Assembly: GCF_900111765.1 (NCBI RefSeq)
Contig: NZ_FOIB01000005.1
Span: 62,001-126,000, forward strand
Direction of reading: 5' to 3'
DNA length: 64,000 nucleotides
Source of the DNA: Myxococcus fulvus
GTDB lineage: Bacteria; Myxococcota; Myxococcia; Myxococcales; Myxococcaceae
Shown: positions 46,308 through 55,144 of the stretch, one piece after another
Position numbering within the stretch: position 1 is the first letter of the stretch
Layout: every line of letters begins with the position of its first letter
The notes under the pieces: model-generated
The model's database searches: none
What the model saw: only the letters and a program-made list of their open reading frames with translations
What the model was told of the DNA's origin: nothing
Made by a program: the position numbers and the translations under genes

Positions 46308-48839
46308 TCATGCCGCGGTCCGGCGCTCCAGCACCTGCCGGCTGTAGCGCCCGAAGTCCTCTTCGATTCCATGCAGCAGCGTCCCCAAGCGACGCGCGGT
46401 CTCCCCCACCTCTCCTGGCAGCCCTGAGAGCAGCGACAACACGCCCTTGAGCCGCACCAGCTCCCCTTCCTTCAACGCCAGCAACGGGAAGCGGCTGCGG
46501 ACCAGCCGGTCCACGGTGCGCTCCACCTCGCCGCGCTCCTTCAAGGACTCCGGCGCCGGCAGCGAGGTGAGCAACTGGGTCAGCCAGCTGCGCAGGAACT
46601 TCACCCGCGACTGGAGGAAGGCGAGCTCCGCATGGGCCACCGCCGCGCGTGCCTCCTCCGAGAAGAACGCCGACGCCCCACCGCCTCGGGTGAAGGCGAG
46701 CTGTCCATCCAGGCCCAGCAGCGCGGCCAGCTCTCCGTCCGGCGCCTTGGAGGAGAACTCGCCGCGATAGAAGACGTACGCATCGCCGTTGATGACCGAG
46801 GCCGCCGCGAGAGGAGGGCTCGCCACCTCGCGCGTGAGCGCCTTGGCGTGCTCCCGCAGGCGTCCGTCCAGGATGCCCTGACACTCGCGCATCACCACGT
46901 CCACCGGGAGGCCCTCGCGCCGCAGGTTCTCGACCACCGACTGCACGGCGCGGCCGTACTGCTCGACGCGCTCGAACGGTGTGGAGGCCAGGACCTCTCG
47001 CGCATACGAGAGCCCCAGCGGCAGCAGCAGCTCCTCCTTGAAGCTGCGCTGGCTGGGGTCCAACGCGATGAGGGACTGCTCCAACTGGGACAGCCGACGC
47101 GAGTCCGCGGCCAGCGCCTCCAGCGGCTCCTTGCGGCCTCGCGGTGAGGCCCCCTGGAAGGCCACCGTGGCCCGGCGCCGCAGCGCGCCCACCACCCGCT
47201 TGCGCGCGTCGACCTCCACCCTGCGCAGCCGCTCCACCGTCGCAGGGGCACCCTCGGCCAACAGGCCCATCAGGTCGGCCATCCGCGACAGCTCCTCCTC
47301 CAGGTTGTCCGCCAGCCCGACGAGCCCCTCCAGCTTGAGGCCCTCCTCGAAGTCCGCGCTCTCCGCGGTCAGGGCAATCATCTCCAGGGCGCCCTCCAGG
47401 AAGCGCGCGGTGGCCTCACTCAGCGGCGTCAGCCCGGCCTTCAGCTCGGGGAGGACCCGGCAGAGCTCCAGCACGTCCTGGAACGACGTCAGCAGGGACA
47501 GGCCGCCTCTGCCCTCGCCCTGCCCCGCCATGCCTCGCGCCAGTCGCTGGTCCATCGCGGCCACCAACGCGCGCGCGGCGGCCAGCAGCGGCACCCGATT
47601 CTGCAGGTGGCGCGGCCCGGGCATCAGCTTGGACATGAGGCTGCGCGCGGAGGTGGACGCGATGGCCGGCTGCCAGTTGCGCGACAGCGCCTCCACCGTG
47701 GTGGCCTCATCCGCCGCGGCCAGCGACTGGGCCTCGCGCTCCAGCCCGCCGCCCAGCTCCTGGCGAATCTGGGCGATGACCTCGTCAAACGTGCGCTGCT
47801 CCAGCCGGACGATCTCGAGCTGCGCGCGCTCCCTCGGGTCCACCACGGACTTGAGCAGCGCGTCCGTCTCCGCCGAGGGCGGCCCTCCGAGCAGGAAGAA
47901 CCAGCGCAGCGCGTCCAGGTCCTCCACGGAGGCCTCCAGCGGACGCTCGGGCCGCCGATAGATCTGATCCCGGACCACCGCCGCCTTCAGCGCCCACAGC
48001 GCCTTCACCGCCGAGCGCTGGGAGAAGTACTTCGTGGGCACGTAGTCGGGCAGCTTGGACACGTGCGACGTCAGCGCCCGCTCCAGCGCGTCCGTCAGGA
48101 GTTCCACGCCCTCCATCACCACGCTGGGCACCCGCACACGCGCCACCGCGTCCTGGAGCAGGTCCACCTGCTGCAGCGAGAGCGGCGCGCGCAGGTCCGC
48201 TCGCGCGCCGTGCTCGAAGCGCTGGAGCATGGCCGCCCGGCTCTCCTTCCGGGCGAAGGACTTCGGCACGAAGCTGATGAAGCTCAGCCGGTCCGCGAAG
48301 GCCAGGAGCAGCTCCGGCGAGCGCGCCAGCACCTCCGAGAGGTACCGGTTGCTCGTCATCACCACGCACTCGGTGCGGCCCGCCGTCACCCGCCGCCCGT
48401 GCTTGAGCTCGCGCTCGAACAGCACGTTGAGGATGGAGCGCAGCAGCATGTCCCGGCCGTCGAAGACCTCGTCCAGGAACGCGTGCTGCGAGCCCAGCAT
48501 GCCCTCGTCGGTGAGGTACTCCGTGCGCCCCGTCTCCGTCAGGACCTTGAAGTCCACCGGCCCCAGCAGGTCCGTCTGCACGGTGGACTCCGCCAGCTGC
48601 TTGGAGAACAGCGACGGCAGCCCCGTCTTCTCGTCGATGATGCGCCCCAGCACCGCGCTGGCGATGGCGCTCTTGGCCGTCCCCGGCGGCCCCACCACCA
48701 GCACGTGCTCCCGACTCAGGAGCGCCAGCTCCAGCTGCGTGAAGAGCGTCTCCCGCTCCAGGTAGACATCCCGCAGCTCATTGAAGAAGTGGCGAAAGGC
48801 CCGGGCGGCCTGGAGGTACGTCGTCGGCTGTGATTGCAC
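46308..48839 (-). CDS. MoxR-family AAA+ ATPase, RavA-like, with long C-terminal extension
   Basis: 843 residues. MoxR core in the first 310: Walker A GPPGTAKS at 50-57, Walker B AFLDEVFD, sensor region VVMTSNRY, and the LADRLSFISFVPK and YVPTKYFSQRSAVKALWAL lid. The remaining ~530 residues are helical and without known motif; RavA is about 500 residues in total. MoxR/VWA pairs act as chaperones or complex-activating machines. Starts at GTG 48839. First gene of the three-gene set. Confidence 0.88.
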   Translation of the reverse strand: MQSQPTTYLQAARAFRHFFNELRDVYLERETLFTQLELALLSREHVLVVGPPGTAKSAIASAVLGRIIDEKTGLPSLFSKQLAESTVQTDLLGPVDFKVLTETGRTEYLTDEGMLGSQHAFLDEVFDGRDMLLRSILNVLFERELKHGRRVTAGRTECVVMTSNRYLSEVLARSPELLLAFADRLSFISFVPKSFARKESRAAMLQRFEHGARADLRAPLSLQQVDLLQDAVARVRVPSVVMEGVELLTDALERALTSHVSKLPDYVPTKYFSQRSAVKALWALKAAVVRDQIYRRPERPLEASVEDLDALRWFFLLGGPPSAETDALLKSVVDPRERAQLEIVRLEQRTFDEVIAQIRQELGGGLEREAQSLAAADEATTVEALSRNWQPAIASTSARSLMSKLMPGPRHLQNRVPLLAAARALVAAMDQRLARGMAGQGEGRGGLSLLTSFQDVLELCRVLPELKAGLTPLSEATARFLEGALEMIALTAESADFEEGLKLEGLVGLADNLEEELSRMADLMGLLAEGAPATVERLRRVEVDARKRVVGALRRRATVAFQGASPRGRKEPLEALAADSRRLSQLEQSLIALDPSQRSFKEELLLPLGLSYAREVLASTPFERVEQYGRAVQSVVENLRREGLPVDVVMRECQGILDGRLREHAKALTREVASPPLAAASVINGDAYVFYRGEFSSKAPDGELAALLGLDGQLAFTRGGGASAFFSEEARAAVAHAELAFLQSRVKFLRSWLTQLLTSLPAPESLKERGEVERTVDRLVRSRFPLLALKEGELVRLKGVLSLLSGLPGEVGETARRLGTLLHGIEEDFGRYSRQVLERRTAA

Positions 48840-48890
48840 GGACTATCCGGAGGCAGCGGGGTTGGCCCCATGCTACCCGCCGCCCTCCGT

Positions 48891-49295
48891 CTATTTGAAG
48901 TGGACCTCGCAACGGCCATCCGTGCACGTCCGCCCGGCAATCCGGAACCGATAGCGCGCCACGGCCCGGTACACGACATCCACCAACTGCCGCAGCCCGG
49001 GGACGTAATAGACGTACAACAGCCGCCCCAGGGGATGCCGGCCCAGCGCCCGGACGATGGCCTCCGCGCCCTCCATCACCCGCCCGTCCGCGCGGACCAA
49101 CTGCATGGCCAGCTCACACCGCTCCGCGCTGATGCCCGGAAAGGCCTCCAGCACGCCCTCGTCCCGGAACGAGCGCAGCTCCGTGCCTCGTCCGCCCAGC
49201 AGCCGCTGGAACTCGCGGGCCGCGCCGCTGCAGATGCGGCAGTGCCCGTCGTAGAGGATCACATCATGTCCCGGGGGTGTCGTCCTCAGCACCAT
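48891..49295 (-). CDS. DCC-family thiol-disulfide oxidoreductase (DUF393)
   Basis: 134 residues with the family opening DVILYDGHCRICSGAAREFQ, the Cys-x2-Cys redox pair. GGAGGTG before ATG 49295 marks the start; an in-frame GTG at 49310 contains that site instead. Cytoplasmic thioredoxin-like protein of unknown partner. Confidence 0.85.
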   Translation of the reverse strand: MVLRTTPPGHDVILYDGHCRICSGAAREFQRLLGGRGTELRSFRDEGVLEAFPGISAERCELAMQLVRADGRVMEGAEAIVRALGRHPLGRLLYVYYVPGLRQLVDVVYRAVARYRFRIAGRTCTDGRCEVHFK

Positions 49296-49322
49296 CCGTG
49301 TCACCTCCACCCTGGTTCTATG

Positions 49323-50189
49323 TCAGCGAGAGGCCAGCGTGTCATGCAGATGCGCATGCACGGAGCGCCAGATGTCATGCTGCCGCTCGATGGGGTCCAT
49401 CAGCTTCATGCCCACCGACGTGGCGGGCGAGCTGCCCTGGAAGGCCGAGTACTGGCGCAGTCGCGTTCCACCCGCCCCGTCGTCCTCGAAGACGAAGCGG
49501 TTCGTCCCCCTCAGGGGATGTCCATCCAGCGTGGTGATGTGGACGGTGCTCTTCCCCGGCTCGAGCCGGAACGTCACGGGAGCCCAAACGGGCGGCGGCC
49601 CCTTCTCCTCCAGGAACACCTTCGCCCCGTCCACCAGCGAGCCCGTGGCCGGCTGGAGCCGGATGCCCGCGGCCTCGAACACCGGACCGGGATTGCGCAC
49701 GAGGTAGTCCCAAACCACCTCCGGCGCCACGCCGGGCAGGACGCTGGTGTAGTCCGTCAGCGAGGTGGGCGCCCCCGTGAGGGGAGGACTCGGGTCCAGC
49801 AGCCGCAGGTGCCCTCGCGCGTAGGTGTCCACCACGGCCCCGCTCCCCATCACCAGGCTCGCCGCGGCGGCCTCGGACTGGGCGACCGTCAGGGCGCCCT
49901 GCTTCATCTGCTCGCGCACATTGCCCGTGGGGCGTGGAGGGAAAGCGCCCCCCACCGCGAAGTCGAAGTCGTTCGGTGCCCCCGTCATGGGCCCGCATCG
50001 GGGCCCCACCACGGGCGAGCCACCACCGCTCGAGACAGGGCTCCGGAAGACCTCCAGCGTGCTGGCCTCCTGCAGCACGGACGCGGACTGAACCTTCCGC
50101 GCGGCCGACGAGTCTACGGGGAGAGCTCCAGGCTCGGGCTCGATGTTCAGCGGGAGGACCGACGACTGCTGGGACAAGACTCGGGACAT
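49323..50189 (-). CDS. Protein of unknown function, SRPBCC-like C-terminal region
   Basis: 288 residues. The N-terminal third is low in structure (Ser/Pro/Gly-rich, FRSPVSSGGGSPVVGP) with no clear signal peptide. The C-terminal part (APVTFRLEPGKSTVHITTLDGHPL, RFVFEDDGAGGTRLRQYSAFQG) has the strand pattern of lipid- or ligand-binding START/SRPBCC proteins. I do not recognise a named family. GAGGTGCC precedes ATG 50189. It ends 28 bp before the DCC gene start and may be cotranscribed with it. Confidence 0.6.
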   Translation of the reverse strand: MSRVLSQQSSVLPLNIEPEPGALPVDSSAARKVQSASVLQEASTLEVFRSPVSSGGGSPVVGPRCGPMTGAPNDFDFAVGGAFPPRPTGNVREQMKQGALTVAQSEAAAASLVMGSGAVVDTYARGHLRLLDPSPPLTGAPTSLTDYTSVLPGVAPEVVWDYLVRNPGPVFEAAGIRLQPATGSLVDGAKVFLEEKGPPPVWAPVTFRLEPGKSTVHITTLDGHPLRGTNRFVFEDDGAGGTRLRQYSAFQGSSPATSVGMKLMDPIERQHDIWRSVHAHLHDTLASR

Positions 50190-50347
50190 GCGGGCACCTC
50201 GCACGACTGTGTGGAGCCGCCCCGCGTTGCATCCCCCTCACCCACGCTCACCCCAGTGTCCTCGGCCGTTTGCGACCGCGCCGCGTCTCGCTTCACACAC
50301 GCCCATCCAGACTTCCGGAAGGCCCCGACGCATGAGCCCGCAAAGCG

Positions 50348-50387
50348 GAAGGGCCGGCCCCCCGCGTGGCGGAGGCACCGGCCCTTC
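50348..50387 (-). terminator. Terminator downstream of dnaK
   Basis: GAAGGGCCGG and CCGGCCCTTC form a 10-bp stem around a 20-base loop, 33 bp beyond the dnaK stop. No T-run is obvious on the minus strand, so it may be a rho-dependent or weak terminator. Confidence 0.5.
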
Positions 50388-50419
50388 TGACTCAACGCAC
50401 GGGCCTCACGGCCCCGGCG

Positions 50420-52318
50420 TCACGACTGGCGGAACTCGGCGTCCACCACGTCGTCCTTCTTGGCGCCCGGCTGCGCGCCAGGAGCAGCACCCGGAGGCGG
50501 CTCGCCGCCCGGCGCCCCACCCGTCGCCTTGTACATCTCCTCGGCGGCCTTGTAGCTGGCGGCCTGGAGCTTCTCGAGCGCGGACTTGATGGCGTCCTTG
50601 TCCTGGCCCTCGCGGACCTTGTTGAGCTCCGCCACCCCATCCTCGAGGCCCTTCGCCACATCCGCGGAGAGCTTCTCCTTGTTCTCCTTGATGAGCTTCT
50701 CGGCCCCGTAGGCCTGCGCCTCCGCCTGGTTCTTCAGCTCCACCAGCTCGCGGCGGTCCTTGTCGGCCGCCTCGTTCTCGCGGGCCGCGGCGACCATCTT
50801 CTCCACCTCGTCCTTCGCCAGACCCGAGGAGTGGGTGATGGTGACCTTCTGCTCCTTGCCCGTGGCCTTGTCCTTCGCGCTCACGTTCAGGATGCCGTTG
50901 GCGTCCAGGTCGAACGTCACCTCGATCTGCGGCACGCCACGCGGCGCCGGGGGCAGGCCCGTCAGGTGGAAGCGCCCCAGGCTCCGGTTGTCCGTCGCCA
51001 TCTCGCGCTCACCCTGCAGCACGTGGATCTCCACCTGCGACTGGCCGTCCGCGGCCGTGGAGAACGTCTCCGACTTGCGCGTGGGGATGGTGGTGTTGCG
51101 CTCGATGAGCTTGGTCATCACCCCGCCCAGCGTCTCCACGCCCAGGGACAGCGGCGTCACGTCCAGCAGGAGGATGTCCTTCACCTCGCCGGAGAGCACG
51201 CCCGCCTGCACCGCGGCGCCCACCGCCACGACCTCGTCCGGGTTCACCGAGCGGTTCGGCTCCTTGCCGAACAGCCGCTTCACCGCCTCCTGCACCTTCG
51301 GGATGCGCGTGGTGCCACCCACGAGCACGACCTCGTTGAGGTCCTTCAGGTCCAGGCCGGAGTCCTTGAGGCACTTGCGGCACGGCTCCAGCGAGCGCTC
51401 GATGAGGTCGTCGATCATCGCCTCGAACTTGGCGCGCGTGAGCTTGACGTTCAGGTGCTTGGGACCGGACGCGTCCGCCGTGAGGAACGGCAGGTTGATG
51501 TCCGTCTCCGTCGCGCTCGACAGCTCGATCTTCGCCTTCTCCGCCGCCTCCTTCAGGCGCTGGAGCACCATCTTGTCCTTGGTGACGTCCAGCCCCGTGT
51601 CCTTCTTGAACTCGGCGATGAGCCAATCCATGATCCGCAGGTCGATGTTGTCACCGCCCAGGTGCGTATCACCGTTGGTCGCGAGCACGTCGACGACGCT
51701 CTCGCCCACCTCCAGGATGGAGACGTCGAACGTGCCGCCGCCGAAGTCGTAGACGGCGATCTTCTCGTCCTTCTTCTTGTCCAGGCCGTACGCCAGGGCC
51801 GCCGCCGTCGGCTCGTTCACGATGCGCCGCACCGTGAGGCCCGCGATCTCACCCGCGTCCTTCGTCGCCTGGCGCTGGGCGTCGTTGAAGTACGCCGGGA
51901 CGGTGATGACCGCCTCCGTCACCTTCTCACCCAGGTAGTTCTCGGCGGCCCGCTTCAGCTTCAGCAGCACCTGCGCGCTGATCTCCGGCGCGCTGAACTG
52001 CTTGCCGTCCAGGTCCACGCGCGCGTCGCCATTGGGGCCACGGGACACCTTGTACGGAACGAGCTTGGCCTCCTCGGAGACCTCGTCCGCCCGGCGGCCC
52101 ATGAAGCGCTTGATGGAGTAGATGGTGCGCTCGGGGTTCGTGATGGCCTGACGCTTCGCCACCTGACCGACCAGGCGCTCGCCATCCTTCGTGAACGCGA
52201 CCACCGAGGGCGTGATGCGGCTGCCTTCCTCGTTGACGATGACCTTGGGCTCGCGACCCTCCATGATCGCCACCACGCTGTTCGTGGTGCCCAGGTCGAT
52301 CCCAATAATCTTGCCCAC
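50420..52318 (-). CDS. dnaK: Molecular chaperone DnaK (Hsp70)
   Basis: 632 residues from GTG 52318 (GGAGGATACGAACC upstream). Hallmarks: [45 protein letters not shown]-type [31 protein letters not shown] and the linker [14 protein letters not shown] before the substrate domain. The Lys/Gly tail ends in [10 protein letters not shown], as expected. No grpE or dnaJ gene is adjacent in this window. ATP-driven cytoplasmic protein folding. Confidence 0.96.
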   Translation of the reverse strand: MGKIIGIDLGTTNSVVAIMEGREPKVIVNEEGSRITPSVVAFTKDGERLVGQVAKRQAITNPERTIYSIKRFMGRRADEVSEEAKLVPYKVSRGPNGDARVDLDGKQFSAPEISAQVLLKLKRAAENYLGEKVTEAVITVPAYFNDAQRQATKDAGEIAGLTVRRIVNEPTAAALAYGLDKKKDEKIAVYDFGGGTFDVSILEVGESVVDVLATNGDTHLGGDNIDLRIMDWLIAEFKKDTGLDVTKDKMVLQRLKEAAEKAKIELSSATETDINLPFLTADASGPKHLNVKLTRAKFEAMIDDLIERSLEPCRKCLKDSGLDLKDLNEVVLVGGTTRIPKVQEAVKRLFGKEPNRSVNPDEVVAVGAAVQAGVLSGEVKDILLLDVTPLSLGVETLGGVMTKLIERNTTIPTRKSETFSTAADGQSQVEIHVLQGEREMATDNRSLGRFHLTGLPPAPRGVPQIEVTFDLDANGILNVSAKDKATGKEQKVTITHSSGLAKDEVEKMVAAARENEAADKDRRELVELKNQAEAQAYGAEKLIKENKEKLSADVAKGLEDGVAELNKVREGQDKDAIKSALEKLQAASYKAAEEMYKATGGAPGGEPPPGAAPGAQPGAKKDDVVDAEFRQS

Positions 52319-52374
52319 GGTTCGTATCCTCCGGAAATGACTGCGTTTTCTTCAAAAGCTCCTGATGTACGCCC

Positions 52375-52402
52375 AACGTAACCACCCACCCCCGGGTGTC
52401 AA
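52375..52402 (-). promoter_or_regulatory. Candidate sigma-70-type promoter of dnaK
   Basis: On the minus strand a perfect TTGACA -35 is followed 16 bases later by TACGTT as -10. Transcription would start near 52368, giving a 50-base leader before the GTG. The -10 is poor, which is common in G+C-rich genomes. Confidence 0.45.
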
Positions 52403-52639
52403 ACCAGGCCGTGGTGCCGGCTCCTCACGCCTCAAGGTGATGCTCCTGGGTGCGTAGCGCAGTGCGCATGAGGCCGTCTGCCGCGTCACGCCATCGCCAC
52501 CTTCACGCCACGGGTGCGTAACCCGCTCTACACCCCCGTCACCCCGAGGTAGCAACCGGCCGGCCTTTGGCACAGCAACCAACGTTGCAACCCCCTGGAA
52601 TGACACGCTCGCCTGCCTGCTGACGCCTCGCGTCACCCG

Positions 52640-52658
52640 TTGGCAATGAAAGTGCACA
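52640..52658 (+). promoter_or_regulatory. Candidate sigma-54 promoter of the diacylglycerol-kinase-like gene
   Basis: TTGGCAATGAAAGTGCAC has GG and GC ten bases apart. The -24 half TTGGCA is good; the -12 half is GTGCA instead of TTGCA. Start would be near 52667, 50 bases before the ATG. Confidence 0.35.
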
Positions 52659-52716
52659 TTACGGCCAGCGTCGATGTCGGGTCCCCCCACCCGCACCTAC
52701 CCTGGAGCATGTCCCC

Positions 52717-53811
52717 ATGCTGGTTCAGCCCCTGCGCTCTCCGGACCTCCGCCGCGCCCCCTCGGCGGATGTCTCCGTCGAACCCAAGGTCGCGGTGCTG
52801 CTCAACGCCAACGCCCGGAAGGTGGACGCCCGGGTGGTGAAGTCCCTGTCGCACGTGGTGCCGGAGCAGGACCTGTTCCTGTCGCGCTCGGAGCTGGACG
52901 GGCGCCGCATCGCGCAGACGGTGCTGGAGCGGGGCTATCCGGTGGTCTTCACGGGCGGCGGTGACGGGACGTTCATGGGCTTCGTGAACGAGGTGCTCCA
53001 GCAGGTGGGCCCCCGAGGCCGCTTCGCCGGCCAGCCGGTGCCCCGCTTCGGCATCCTCAAGCTCGGCACGGGCAACGGCATCGCCAACCACGTCAACGCC
53101 TCCGGCACCCGGGGCGACGGCATCCTGAACGACGTGCTGCGCGCCCGCACGGGTGAGGTGCCCGGCTTCCGCCCCATGGACCTGCTGATGGTGGACGGGC
53201 AGCGCGCGCCGTTCGCCGGCCTGGGCGTGGATGGCAAGGTGCTCAACGACTACATCTGGGTGAAGGAGAACCTGGGCAAGGGGCTCTTCAAGAGCGTGCT
53301 CACGGGCAGCGGGGGCTACTTCTCCGCCGTGGCCTGCAAGACGGTGCCGCACTACCTGACGAACTCGACCTGGGTGGAGTGCGAGGTCGTCAACGGCCAG
53401 TCGAGCGAGGCCTACCGCCTGGGCCCGGATGGCCAGCCCCAGGGTGCGCCGCTGGCGCCCGGCGACGTGCTCTTCCGCGGGAAGCTGATGATGGCGGCTG
53501 CGGGCACCATGCCCTTCTACGGCTATGGCCTGCGCATGTTCCCCTTCTCGTGCGGCCGTCGCGGCTTCATGCAGCTGCGCCTGGGCCAGGTGACGCCCAC
53601 GCAGGTGCTGGCGAACCTGCCGCGCATGTGGGCCGGCCGCTGGTTCCCGGAGGGTCTGCACGACTTCCACGTCCGCGAGGCCACCATCCGCTTCGCGCGT
53701 CCCATGCCCTTCCAGGTCGGAGGCGACGCGGCCGGCTACCGCGACCAGGTCAACCTGTCCGTCGCGCCCGAGTCCATCGAGCTGGTCGACTTCAACGGCG
53801 CGCTGAACTAG
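52717..53811 (+). CDS. Diacylglycerol/lipid kinase-family protein
   Basis: 364 residues. DAGK catalytic-domain motif FTGGGDGT at 78-85 and LGTGNGIANH (substrate Asn loop) are visible, with NANARKVDAR near residue 30. Family members phosphorylate diacylglycerol, sphingosine-like or other lipid alcohols at the membrane. Length and GGGDGT fit; lipid substrate unknown. Confidence 0.85.
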   Translation: MLVQPLRSPDLRRAPSADVSVEPKVAVLLNANARKVDARVVKSLSHVVPEQDLFLSRSELDGRRIAQTVLERGYPVVFTGGGDGTFMGFVNEVLQQVGPRGRFAGQPVPRFGILKLGTGNGIANHVNASGTRGDGILNDVLRARTGEVPGFRPMDLLMVDGQRAPFAGLGVDGKVLNDYIWVKENLGKGLFKSVLTGSGGYFSAVACKTVPHYLTNSTWVECEVVNGQSSEAYRLGPDGQPQGAPLAPGDVLFRGKLMMAAAGTMPFYGYGLRMFPFSCGRRGFMQLRLGQVTPTQVLANLPRMWAGRWFPEGLHDFHVREATIRFARPMPFQVGGDAAGYRDQVNLSVAPESIELVDFNGALN

Positions 53812-53968
53812 GCGTCGCGTCAGCCTCTCGAGAGCATGCGCCCTCCCGAGGGGCGCGACCTTGAGGCACCGTCACCTTCACGTCGCCCGGGTTCCTGGGC
53901 GGCGCGCCAGGGCGACGAGGACGCGGCGAGGCGCCCCGAGGCTCTCCCGACAGGCAGCGTGACGTGAG

Positions 53969-54730
53969 TCAGCCGCGGTCGCGAGAGGCCGGGGGCTTCT
54001 CGCCCGGCTCCTTGCGGCGTCCCACCAGGAACGCGTAGCTGACGCTGGCCTTGCCGTTGCTTTCGCGGTGCAGCGCCAGCTCCTCGCGCAGCGACGAGGC
54101 CTGAGGGCCCGACGTCGGACGCAGGCTGGCCTCCACCTCGCGGTAGTAGTCGTCGAGCTCCGTGTCGTGCAGCGTCTCGGCCGACTCCGGCTCGAACCCG
54201 CCCAGCTCCAGCGACATGAGCAGCTCACGCGGCAGGAGCAGCGGCGCGCCCAGACGGCGCTCCCACAGCTCGGCGGCGGCCTTGGGGACCACGCGCCCCA
54301 CCCTCGCGGGGAAGGTCATCCCCAGCCGCCCACGCTTGGCGAGCAGCGGCCGCAGGACGGACATCGTCCCCTTCAGCGTGTAGAGCACCCGCCCCGGGAT
54401 GAGGATGGCGTCGAAGGCACCGTCGGGCAGCCCGAGGGAGTCCAGGGCCACGCCCCGGACCTCGATCCGGTCGCCGAGGCCCTGGTTGCGGACCCGCTCC
54501 CGAGCGGCGGCGACATGCGACTCGTCCGTGTCGCCGGCCATCACGGTGCAGCCCATCTCCCGGGCCAGGACCAGGGCGGCGCTCGCGTCCGGGCCGCACC
54601 CGAGCACCAGCACCTGCGAGCCCGGCTCCAGCATGGCCACCTTGGCGAAACGCCGGGTCACGTCGTCCGAGCTGAACGCGCGCCGGGCGTCCGCGGGGTG
54701 GTACAGCGGAAAGGGCTCTGCCGGGCTCAT
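53969..54730 (-). CDS. Class I SAM-dependent methyltransferase
   Basis: 253 residues. Motif I is VLVLGCGPDASAALVLA, motif II-like acidic residue in VMAGDTDE, then GDRIEVRGVALDSLGLPDGAFDAILIPG. The C-terminal part is helical with a basic tail (VGRRKEPGEKPPASRDRG). Small-molecule-type methyltransferase of unknown substrate. It is preceded by the DUF493 gene on the same strand with 75 bp between. Confidence 0.82.
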   Translation of the reverse strand: MSPAEPFPLYHPADARRAFSSDDVTRRFAKVAMLEPGSQVLVLGCGPDASAALVLAREMGCTVMAGDTDESHVAAARERVRNQGLGDRIEVRGVALDSLGLPDGAFDAILIPGRVLYTLKGTMSVLRPLLAKRGRLGMTFPARVGRVVPKAAAELWERRLGAPLLLPRELLMSLELGGFEPESAETLHDTELDDYYREVEASLRPTSGPQASSLREELALHRESNGKASVSYAFLVGRRKEPGEKPPASRDRG

Positions 54731-54805
54731 GGACTCCTCATATACCCAACCCCGACCGGACTTCCAGAGACGGACGAGGGGGAGCCCCCTCCCGGGCCCC
54801 CGGCG

Positions 54806-55111
54806 TCACAGGTGATAGATGACGCGCGGGTCCTTGTGGAGCAGGTCGTAGATGGCGCGCCGCTGCTCCTCCGACAGCAGGTACACCGACACGCTCAGCG
54901 AGACATAGGTGCCCTTGCTGCTGGGCTGCTCGCTGATGGAGTCCGGGGAGATCTCCGTGCCCATGGCCCGGCGGAACAGGTCCCGGACGTGCTCCGCGAA
55001 GCCAGGGCCCTGCTTGCCCATCACCTTGAAGGTGTAGACCGAGGGGTACTCGATGAGGGGCTTCTTCTCCCCCTCTTCCGGGGGCGCGTCTCCAGGTCCG
55101 TCCTTCTTCAT
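54806..55111 (-). CDS. DUF493 (YbeD-family) protein
   Basis: 101 residues with the YbeD pattern: EYPSVYTFKVMGKQGPGFAEHVRDLF, SSKGTYVSLSVSVYLLSEEQRRAIYDLLHKDPRVIYHL. An ACT-like small fold; YbeD is linked to lipoate metabolism in E. coli, but its role here is unknown. It lies 33 bp after the phoH gene. Confidence 0.88.
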   Translation of the reverse strand: MKKDGPGDAPPEEGEKKPLIEYPSVYTFKVMGKQGPGFAEHVRDLFRRAMGTEISPDSISEQPSSKGTYVSLSVSVYLLSEEQRRAIYDLLHKDPRVIYHL

Positions 55112-55144
55112 GACACGTCTCTATCGCTTGGGCACCCCAGGTGC

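Larger units (their letters stand above)
52319..52716. other. Divergent intergenic region between dnaK and the diacylglycerol-kinase-like gene
   Basis: A 398-bp region with no protein-like frame. It contains the dnaK promoter candidate and a sigma-54-like element for the rightward gene. I see no CIRCE-type repeat. Confidence 0.6.

Noticed and set aside
44108-46450. Plus-strand 780-codon frame opposite the VWA gene
   Set aside because: Antisense to a protein with intact VWA metal-site motifs; composition is shadow-like.
52561-52590. TGGCAC followed by TTGCA before the lipid-kinase gene
   Set aside because: The two boxes are 11 bases apart, too far for the strict sigma-54 spacing.
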